A stretch of 64,000 nucleotides of DNA. Source: Parietichytrium sp. I65-24A. Its lineage: Eukaryota; Sar; Bigyra; Thraustochytrida; Thraustochytriidae. Numbering within the stretch: position 1 is the stretch's first letter; each line of letters opens with the position of its first letter. Below the pieces are notes generated by a model, which worked only from the letters and a program-made list of their open reading frames with translations, made no database searches and was not told the origin of the DNA. Shown here piece after piece: positions 50,128 through 58,262 of this stretch. The stretch covers positions 124,001 through 188,000 of the forward strand of contig BLSF01000071.1 in NCBI GenBank assembly GCA_012862575.1, read 5' to 3'. A program made the translations under genes and the position numbers.

Positions 50128-52911
50128 TCAAAGTGTGGGCAGGTCTATGCTTTCCTTGCCGGGAGGAACCGCAGGTCGTTGTACAGGGAGAGTTCCACGA
50201 GGTCCTCGGCGGCGCTTGCTCACAACGATGGCAGCAACCGCCGCCAAGAGCATAATCGCTGAACTAGTGCCTACGTAAGCAGCAACTGAAGAGATACCGA
50301 GGGCGTCGCAAGATCCTGAGGGGCGAGCTGTTTCGCACAACCCCCCTTGCGTCACTTGGTAGGTTCCAACTGGACACGTTATACACCGTCCTTGACCAGT
50401 ATTTGGCTGGTACGATCCGATGGGGCACAGCTCGCATTGGTTTATCGTGACAAATACGAACAGGTTGTTAAGCTGGTCATCACAATTTTGCAAGACGAGT
50501 GCATTTGTACCATCTGTATCACTTGACGCAGCGAGGCATCGCTCGATGTTGAGACCCTCCCCAACTGAGAGCCTGCCGCTATCCATCTTCCACGTAATCG
50601 ACCCCATATTGCAAGAACCCACGTTGAGGATCCAATCCTCATCAACTGTTACACACTTCCCGTCCGACATGAGCTGGCCACTGTGATGAAGGCTAAACTT
50701 TTGAACCGCGGTGAGGCACGATTGCAAAGCCAGTGTATAACCATCCAGGGCCACGCAGAGACCAGTGCCCACGTTGCGTACTACCGCGCCACTGGTCAAG
50801 TCTTGAAATGAGCCTTCCTCGCACTGCTCGCAGTCTACACCAGTAGACACTGAGCCGGAAGGACAGGTCCATGTTGAAGAGCTAGGAAAGCTCACCGCTC
50901 CTGCAGGATTCACTCTACACGTGAAATCGCCGTTGAAAAGAAAACGTTGCTCATCTTTTGCTGCGCACTCGGCAAGCTTCAGAGTTCCGCTTGACTCCTC
51001 CAGGCACCGCCGAGGCGTGTTGGAGTCAAATTTGAGCTGGATATTCCCTCCTCTCTCATTTGTGATAAACGTCCAGGCCTTGTTGACAGTGATCGCGTTG
51101 GAACACGATTGCATCTGCAGCGCGTTTCCCTGCACAATCAGACAATTCTCGCCTTCTGCCGACTTGAGGTAGCCATCTACTGTCATATAGAACCGGGAGG
51201 CAAGACTGCTGGTACAGGGCTGGAACGAGACAGAGTTAGCTGAGCTTGTAAGACAGTTAGATTGAGAGATCGCTCGCAGCGCAACTGCCTCCGAAATCGT
51301 GGATGGAACCCCATGGTAGCTTCCGCTAGAGCATGCGTTGCACGAATCACCAGACTCTCTGTAGCCGACGGCGCAGGTGCACGAGGAGCTGCCTTTGTAG
51401 GATGTCATACTCTGTGGGCATGTGTTGCACCTTCCTTGCCCCACATTTGGTTGGTACGATCCGGCCGGGCACATCTCGCATTCGTTCGTCGTGATGAACA
51501 CAAAAAGGGCATGGGAATCGACGACACAGTCTTGCATCGCAAGCGCATTTGTACCACTTGACGCTACGAGGCATCGCTCGATATTGAGGCCCTCCCCTGC
51601 TGATAGTTTGCCATTATCCATCTTCCACGTAATCGACCCCATATTCTCGCAGGAATCCACTTTTGGGATCCAATCTTTATCCACTGTTACACACTCACCG
51701 TCCAACATGAGCCAGCCGTTGTGATGAAGGCTGAACGTATCGGACGTGGTGATGCACGATTGCAAAGCCAGAGTCTGGCCATCCAGGGCCACGCAGAGAC
51801 CAGTACCCACGTTGCGCACTACCGCGCCACTGGTCAAGTCTTGAAATGAGCCTTTTCCGCACAGTTCGCACCCTACACCGTTCGAAACGGAGCCTGACGG
51901 ACAGGTCCAAGTTGGAGAGCTAGGAAAGCTCACCGTTCCTGCTGGATTCGCTATGCACGTAAACTCCCCGTCGAAAAGAAAACGTTGCTCATCTATTGCT
52001 GCACACGCGGCAAGCTTTATAAATCCGCCAGACTCCTCGAGGCAGCGCCGAGGCGTGTTGGAGTCAAATTTGAGCTGAATATGTCCTCCTCTCTCATTCG
52101 CAATAAACATCCAGATTTTGTTGACAGTTGTCACAGTAGAACACGATTGCATCTGCACCGTCGTTCCCTGGGCAACCAGACAGTTATCGCCTTCTGCCGT
52201 CTTGATGTGGCCATCCAGTGTCATGTAAAATGATTGGGTGACAAGATTGGTGCAGGGCTGGAATGAGACAGAGGGAAACGCACCTGTCAGACAACTTGGT
52301 TGTAAGATCGTACGCAGCGCAAGTGCTGCCGAACTCGAGGATGGAATCCCATGATAGGTGCCACTTGAGCATGCGATGCACGAGTCACCAGACCTTTTGT
52401 AGCCGACGGCGCAGGTGCACGAGGTGCTGTGTTTGTAAGTTGTCATACTCTGCGGACATGCACTGCATGTTATATTTTGTTGGAGGGGGCTGAAAAAGTC
52501 ACAAAAGCTGGTAGCAACTTCCCCTATCTTGCAGGAACAGATTAATTGAATGAAATAGAAGCTCACCTTGCAGTGATTATCCAACTTTTGGTCTGGGTCG
52601 GCCTCAACGCATTTAAGCTGCAACGTGAAGCTCCCGGGAGAGACGAATTCTTCGGACATCTGTTGCCACCCGTAATCTAGTTCTACCGTTGTGGTGGTGG
52701 AGCCGTCGGAAGTGATGAAGGTCCAAGACAGTTTGCTTCTCGTCCAGGTTTTCACGTAGAAGCCCACTTGCGCGTCCTCAAGCACCGTGAAGTCGCCTGT
52801 GTGCGTTTGGCCCACGCCGATCAGAACTTCGTGGGTAGCAAGGAACGGCAAGGCAGCGCAACTGCCAGCCTGTAGCAGGATAAGGCACAGCGCAACAGCA
52901 AAGCGCTTCAT
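50128..52911 (-). CDS. Ricin-like/Cys-rich type I membrane protein, copy A
   Basis: A 927-residue surface protein. ATG at 52911, signal peptide (MKRFAVALCLILLQAGSCA), an N-terminal beta-rich domain of about 120 residues, then two copies of a 345-residue module. Each module has a TNFR/GCC2-like Cys-rich box (CP.SMT.YK..SSCTCAVGY..SGDSC.ACSSG.YHG). A ricin-like trefoil with three C-L...C repeats follows (endings QSF, NKIW and EQRF at the Q-x-W positions). Next come a short Cys box (CPSGSVS.GV.CE.C.(K/E)GSFQ) and a second trefoil (LCVALDG.TLALQSC, CVTVD.DWI, RCL.ASS). A last Cys box, one membrane helix (VAAYVGTSSAIMLLAAVAAI) and a 30-residue basic tail ending ESIDLPTL follow. The trefoils suggest glycan binding. 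I see no enzyme domain. It is the most divergent copy at its 3' end. Confidence 0.85.
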   Translation of the reverse strand: MKRFAVALCLILLQAGSCAALPFLATHEVLIGVGQTHTGDFTVLEDAQVGFYVKTWTRSKLSWTFITSDGSTTTTVELDYGWQQMSEEFVSPGSFTLQLKCVEADPDQKLDNHCKVSFYFIQLICSCKIGEVATSFCDFFSPLQQNITCSACPQSMTTYKHSTSCTCAVGYKRSGDSCIACSSGTYHGIPSSSSAALALRTILQPSCLTGAFPSVSFQPCTNLVTQSFYMTLDGHIKTAEGDNCLVAQGTTVQMQSCSTVTTVNKIWMFIANERGGHIQLKFDSNTPRRCLEESGGFIKLAACAAIDEQRFLFDGEFTCIANPAGTVSFPSSPTWTCPSGSVSNGVGCELCGKGSFQDLTSGAVVRNVGTGLCVALDGQTLALQSCITTSDTFSLHHNGWLMLDGECVTVDKDWIPKVDSCENMGSITWKMDNGKLSAGEGLNIERCLVASSGTNALAMQDCVVDSHALFVFITTNECEMCPAGSYQPNVGQGRCNTCPQSMTSYKGSSSCTCAVGYRESGDSCNACSSGSYHGVPSTISEAVALRAISQSNCLTSSANSVSFQPCTSSLASRFYMTVDGYLKSAEGENCLIVQGNALQMQSCSNAITVNKAWTFITNERGGNIQLKFDSNTPRRCLEESSGTLKLAECAAKDEQRFLFNGDFTCRVNPAGAVSFPSSSTWTCPSGSVSTGVDCEQCEEGSFQDLTSGAVVRNVGTGLCVALDGYTLALQSCLTAVQKFSLHHSGQLMSDGKCVTVDEDWILNVGSCNMGSITWKMDSGRLSVGEGLNIERCLAASSDTDGTNALVLQNCDDQLNNLFVFVTINQCELCPIGSYQPNTGQGRCITCPVGTYQVTQGGLCETARPSGSCDALGISSVAAYVGTSSAIMLLAAVAAIVVSKRRRGPRGTLPVQRPAVPPGKESIDLPTL

Positions 52912-54288
52912 CCTGGGTAATTCAGTGAGTATTCCTTGCGGGTCCCAAATGACAGCCAGCGCCAGAGCTCGCGGACTTGCCTGCTCGGGGGATGCGCACA
53001 AACCAATATGCCGTGTGGAGGGACCGACTGCAAGTACCGACACCGGTACTTGGAACAAGTTTCCACGACACTGCCACTCTGTGCAGCATGAACTACCAAG
53101 GTACAACTGGTCGGTAAGACAGGTGTGCGCCTTTACACGATGTTGAGATTCACGGGAGAGAGCTTATCTACACAATTCACACTATCCCTTCGTGAAGTCA
53201 CGATCTACTGCTGGCTGATGTACTCTAGCTAGAGTACCGAGTACGGTACTGTCCAGGGGTGTGCCCTTCCGTCAAGATCTACTAGCAGAGCTATGGCTCT
53301 AAGTATTGTCTTCTATAGGGGCGTAACGCGACTATAACCCAGCACTGAGCCCTATCGCTACTAGTAGCAAGCCTGTTTCGGAGATATAGATAACTATAGA
53401 GTAAGCTTAGCTTTGATTTGACTGAAAGTGCCGTGAATTTGTGGAGGTTAGGATGGCGTTACCGAAGAGCCTATGCACACTGCGCATAGAGCTACCCTAG
53501 CTGCCAGATGGCAGCTGCACACAGAAGAAATAAACAATGAATAGTGAACAACCCATCCAATCCAACACTCGCAAATACTCGCAAGCCAAGTCAAGCAGAC
53601 CACGACCATCTCTCAACCACTCTCAACCAAGCCCCGACTCCTACGAGCTGGCTGCCTGCCTCGTAGGACCTGGAATGCACAGAGTCAGGCGCATCTGGCA
53701 TACCTCGCCAAGATGAACTGCAGATGCAACGAAGAAGCTTGAAGCTTGTTCCACCGGGGGCAGGAATAGGACAGGCGCAATTCTCAAGCACCAAGATTTG
53801 GCTTGTTTCAATACAAAAAAGTTCATCCGCAGCCATATTCGTAGCATCTTCGCTCCAAGTTATTCAAACGCTGTCAGAACTTATTACAGAACGAGTGTAG
53901 AGGTCGCGAAAGCGAGCGGGTTTTTGGTTGTCCGATCCGCTCCACCAGTCTGCAGGGGCCGTGAGCAGCGGGAAACGAAGAACAGGTGTTTCGATCCAGC
54001 TTTTAAAATCGAAGAAAGACAGAGAAAGGTGGAGAGAACACCAATGATGAGGATTTTTCTAGAGTTCAGAATCAGAATTTAGCGATTTTTTGCTAGCCCC
54101 AGAATTATAGCACACATGCTGCGGACGGAGGCACAACGGAGAAGACGCCGCCGATACTTGAGAAGCAACAGAGAAAAGCGAAAAACTGGAGGTACACATA
54201 ACACTCGTGTGGCAACACCTCCCACTTGCAGCCGGTATGCACAGCACTTGGCTACAAGGACTTTCATTCGAAAGACACTTTGGTCGAG
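52912..54288. other. Upstream spacer of copy A (duplicated block)
   Basis: This spacer and the one at 57076-58262 are homologous over most of their length. The part 53690-54288 matches 57660-58262 almost base for base, and 53310-53480 matches 57480-57660. A 202-base segment (53480-53681), bounded by the direct repeat ATGCACA, is present only here. Small matching frames exist in both spacers but are not independent evidence of coding. Confidence 0.8.
53480..53681. other. 202-base insertion/deletion flanked by 7-base direct repeats
   Basis: ATGCACA occurs at 53473-53479 and again at 53675-53681; the homologous spacer at about 57655-57661 has a single copy and lacks the sequence between. No terminal inverted repeats seen. 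It is either a small insertion with a target-site duplication or a deletion between short repeats in the other spacer. Confidence 0.6.
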
Positions 54289-57075
54289 TCAAAGTACGGG
54301 CAAGTCTATGCTTTCCTTGCCGGGAGGAACCGCAGGTCGTTGTACAGGGAGAGTTCCACGAGGTCCTCGGCGGCGCTTGCTCACAACGATGGCAGCAACC
54401 GACGCCAAGAGCATAATCGCTGAACTAATGCCTACGTAAGCAGCAACTGAAGAGACACCGAGGGCGTCGCAAGATCCTGAGGGGAGAGCTGTTTCGCACA
54501 ACCCCCCTTGCGTCGCTTGGTAGGTTCCAACTGGACACATTATACACTGTCCTTGACCAGTGTTTGGCTGGTACGATCCGATGGGGCACAGCTCGCATTC
54601 GTTTATCGTGACAAATACGAACAGGTTGCTAAAGGTGTCATCACAATTTTGCAAGGCGAGTGCATTTGTACCATCTGTATCACTTGACGCAGCGAGGCAT
54701 CGCTCGATTTTAAGACCCTCCCCAACTGAGAGCCTGCCGCTATCCATCTTCCACGTAATCGACCCCATATTCTCGCAAGAACCCACGTTGAGGATCCAAT
54801 CCTCATCAACTGTTACACACTTCCCGTCCAACATGAGCCGGCCACTGTGATGAAGGCTAAGCTTTTGGACCGCGGTGAGGCACGATTGCAAAGCCAGTGT
54901 TTGGCCATCCAGGGCCACGCAGAGACCAGTGCCCACGTTGCGCACTACCGCGCCACTGGTCAAGTCTTGAAATGAGCCTTCCACGCACTGCTCGCAGTCT
55001 ACACCCGTTGACACTGAGCCGGAAGGACAGGTCCATGTTGAAGAGCTTGGAAAGCTCACCGCTCCTGCAGGATTCACTCTACACGTGAAATCTCCGTCGA
55101 AAAGAAAACGTTGCTCATCTTTTGCTGCGCACTCGGCAAGCTTCAGAGTTCCACTTGACTCCTCCAGGCACCGCCGAGGCGTGTTGGAGTCAAATTTGAA
55201 CTGAATATTCCCTCCTCTCTCATTTGTGATAAACGTCCAGGCCTTGCTGACAGTGGTCGCGTTGGAACACGATTGCATCTGCAGCGTGTTTCCCTGCACA
55301 ATCAGACAATTCTCGCCTTCTGCCGACTTGAGGTGGCCATCCACTGTCATAAAGAACCGGGAGGCAAGACTGCTGGTGCAGGGCTGGAACGAGACCGAGT
55401 TAGCTGAGCTTGTAAGACAATTAGATTGAGAGATCGCTCGCAGCGCAACTGCCTCCGAAATCGTGGATGGAACCCCATGGTAGCTTCCGCTAGAGCATGC
55501 GTTGCACGAATCACCAGACTCTCTGTAGCCGACGGCGCAGGTGCACGAGGAGCTGCCTTTGTAGGATGTCATACTCTGTGGGCATGTGTTGCACCTTCCT
55601 TGCCCCACATTTGGCTGGTACGATCCGGCCGGGCACAGCTCGCATTCGTTTGGCGTTAGAAATACGAAAAGGGCATGGGAATCAACGACACAGTCTTGCA
55701 TTGCAAGCGCATTTGTACCACTTGACGCTACGAGGCATCGCTCGATATTGAGGCCCTCCCCTGCTGAGAGTTTGCCGTTATCCATCTTCCACGTAATCGA
55801 CCCCATATTTTCGCAGGAATCCACTTTTGGAATCCAATCTTTATCCACTGTTACACACTTACCGTCCAACATGAGCCAGCCATTGTGATGAAGGCTAAAC
55901 GTATCGGACGTGGTGATGCACGATTGCAAAGCCAGAGTCTGGCCATCCAGGGCCACGCAGAGACCAGTACCCACGTTGCGCACTACCGCGCCACTGGTCA
56001 AGTCTTGAAATGAGCCTTTTCCACACAGTCTGCACTCTACGCCGTTTGACACTGAGCCGGACGGACAGGTCCAAGTTGGAGAGCCAGGAAAGCTCACCGT
56101 TTCTTCTGGATTCGCTATACACTCAAACATTCCGTCGAAAAGAAAAAGTTGCTCATCTATTGCTGTACACGCGGCGAGCTTTAGTGATCCTTTAGACTCC
56201 TGCAGGCAGCGCCGAGGCGTGTTGGAGTCAAATTTGAGCTGAATATGCCCCCCTCTCTCATTTGTAATAAACATCCAGCTTTTGTTGACAGTTGTCACAA
56301 AAGAACATGATTGCATCTGCACCGTCGTTCCCTGGACAACCAGGCAATTCTCGCCTTCTGCCGTCTTGATGTGGCCATCTAGTGTCATGTAAAATGATTG
56401 GGTGACAAGCTTGGTGCAGGGCTGGAACGAGACAGAGCGAAATGCGCCTGTCAGACAATTTGGTTGAAAGATCGTACGCAGCGCAAGTGCCTTCGAACTC
56501 GAGGATGGAATCCCATGATAGGTGCCACTTGAGCATGCGATGCACGAATTACTAGACCTATATGTGTAGCCGACGGCGCAGGCGCACCAGTCGCTGTCTT
56601 GGTAATTTGTCATACTCTGCGGACATGCACTGCATGATATATTTCTTTGGGTGGGAAAGTAACAAAAGGTGGCGGCAACTTCCCCTATGTTGCAGGAACA
56701 GATTAATTGAATGAAATAGAAGTCCAGCTTGCAGTGATTATCCAAACTGTCGTCTGGGTCGGCCGCAACGCATTTAAGCTGCAAAGTGAAGCTCCCAGGG
56801 GAGGCGAATTCTTCGAAAGGGTGTTTCCACCCTTCTTCTAGGAGCGCCGTTGTGGTGGTGGTGGAGCCGTCGGAAGTGATGAAGGTCCAAGACAGTGTGC
56901 TTCTCGTCAGGGTTCTCAAGTAGAAGCCCACTTTCGCGTCCTCAAGCACCGTGAACTCGCCTGTGTGCGTTTCGCCCACGCCGATCAGAACGTCGTAGCT
57001 AGCAAGGTGGACCAAGGCAGCGCATCTGCCCGCCTGTAGCAGGATAAGGCACAGTGCAACAACAAAGCGCTTCAT
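54289..57075 (-). CDS. Ricin-like/Cys-rich type I membrane protein, copy B
   Basis: A 928-residue paralog with the same domain order as copy A: signal peptide from the ATG at 57075, N-terminal beta-rich domain, two Cys-box/trefoil/Cys-box/trefoil modules, membrane helix and a tail ending ESIDLPVL. Its N-terminal domain is close to that of copy A. Its first Cys box is the most changed of the three (CSACPQSMTNYQDSDWCACA), and its first trefoil also differs (KGSLKLAACTAIDEQLFLF). Its last 120 residues and 3' region instead match copy C more closely. The homologous blocks on either side show that the gene and its upstream spacer were duplicated together, with a unit of about 4.0-4.2 kb. Confidence 0.85.
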   Translation of the reverse strand: MKRFVVALCLILLQAGRCAALVHLASYDVLIGVGETHTGEFTVLEDAKVGFYLRTLTRSTLSWTFITSDGSTTTTTALLEEGWKHPFEEFASPGSFTLQLKCVAADPDDSLDNHCKLDFYFIQLICSCNIGEVAATFCYFPTQRNISCSACPQSMTNYQDSDWCACAVGYTYRSSNSCIACSSGTYHGIPSSSSKALALRTIFQPNCLTGAFRSVSFQPCTKLVTQSFYMTLDGHIKTAEGENCLVVQGTTVQMQSCSFVTTVNKSWMFITNERGGHIQLKFDSNTPRRCLQESKGSLKLAACTAIDEQLFLFDGMFECIANPEETVSFPGSPTWTCPSGSVSNGVECRLCGKGSFQDLTSGAVVRNVGTGLCVALDGQTLALQSCITTSDTFSLHHNGWLMLDGKCVTVDKDWIPKVDSCENMGSITWKMDNGKLSAGEGLNIERCLVASSGTNALAMQDCVVDSHALFVFLTPNECELCPAGSYQPNVGQGRCNTCPQSMTSYKGSSSCTCAVGYRESGDSCNACSSGSYHGVPSTISEAVALRAISQSNCLTSSANSVSFQPCTSSLASRFFMTVDGHLKSAEGENCLIVQGNTLQMQSCSNATTVSKAWTFITNERGGNIQFKFDSNTPRRCLEESSGTLKLAECAAKDEQRFLFDGDFTCRVNPAGAVSFPSSSTWTCPSGSVSTGVDCEQCVEGSFQDLTSGAVVRNVGTGLCVALDGQTLALQSCLTAVQKLSLHHSGRLMLDGKCVTVDEDWILNVGSCENMGSITWKMDSGRLSVGEGLKIERCLAASSDTDGTNALALQNCDDTFSNLFVFVTINECELCPIGSYQPNTGQGQCIMCPVGTYQATQGGLCETALPSGSCDALGVSSVAAYVGISSAIMLLASVAAIVVSKRRRGPRGTLPVQRPAVPPGKESIDLPVL

Positions 57076-58262
57076 CCTGGGTATTTCTTCCGCGCCACGA
57101 ATGACAGCCAGCGCCAGAGCTCGCGGACTTGCCTGGTCGGGGGATGCACACAAACCAATATGCCGTGTGGAGGGACTGCCTGCAAGTACCGGTACCGATA
57201 CCGGTACCTTCAAAACCTTGATTAAGTCTCCAACAGTGCCCCTTCTTATTACTCCGTCCAGTGTGAACATGTATGAACACCAAGGCAGGGTTTACAGCTG
57301 CTGCTCGCTAACTTTTCGTTCGAATGCAGTTGATAAGACAGGTGTGCGCCTTTACACGATGTAGCCTCGGGAGATCTCGGGAGCTCCTATCTCTTCGTAA
57401 ATCACTATCTACTGCTGATGTACTGACTGTGAGTACATGTGAGTACAGTCCAGGGGCTAGGCTCTAAGTGGTGTCTTCTATAGGGGCGTAACGCGACTAT
57501 AACCCAGCACTGGGCCCTATCGCTACTAGTAAGCCTGTTTCGGAGATATAGATAGCCTTAAAGTAAGAGTAAGTTTAGCTCTGATTTGACTGATAACTTA
57601 GTGCTGATAGTGCTGTGAATTTGTGGAGGTTAGGATGGCGCTACCGAAGAGTCTATGCACAGAGTCAGGCGCATCTGGCGTACCTCGCCAAGATAAACTG
57701 CAGATGCAACGAAGAAGCTTGAAGCTTGTTCCACCGGGGGCAGGAATAGGACAGGCGCAATTCTCAAGCACCAAGATTTGGCTTGTTTCAATACAAAAAA
57801 GTTCATCCGCAGCCATATTCGTAGCATCTTCGCTCCAAGTTATTCAAACGCTGTCAGAACTTATTACAGAACGAGTGTAGAGGTCGCGAAAGCGAGCGGG
57901 TTTTTGGTTGTCCGATCCGCTCCACCAGTCTCCAGGGGCCGTGAGCAGCGGGAAACGAAGAACAGGTGTTTCGATCCAGCTTTTAGTCGAAGAAAGATAG
58001 AGAAAGGTGGAGAGAACACAAATGATGAGGATTTTTCTAGAGTTCAGAATCAGAATTTAGCGATTTTTTGCTAGCCCCAGAATTATAGCACACATGCTGC
58101 GGACGGAGGCACAACGGAGAAGACGCCGCCGATACTTGAGAAGCAACAGAGAAAAGCGAAAAACTGGAGGTACACATAACACTCGTGTGGCAACACCTCC
58201 CACTTGCAGCCGGTATGCACAGCACTTGGCTACAAGGACTTTCGAAAGATACTTTGGTCGAG
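57076..58262. other. Upstream spacer of copy B (duplicated block)
   Basis: Homologous to 52912-54288 (see that entry), without the 202-base segment. Near the right end (about 57950-58262) it includes the short region just downstream of copy C. Both spacers share a GGGGCGTAACGCGACTATAA block about 370-405 bases upstream of the start codon, a candidate regulatory element. Confidence 0.75.

Noticed and set aside
52555-52580. GTGAGC after an AAG in copy A, resembling an intron donor
   Set aside because: The reading frame stays open, and the equivalent position in copy B is clearly coding without a GT.
53591-53836. 81-codon minus-strand frame, matched by a 72-codon frame at 57598-57816
   Set aside because: The DNA of the two spacers is nearly identical in all frames, so shared frames do not show coding; no motif.
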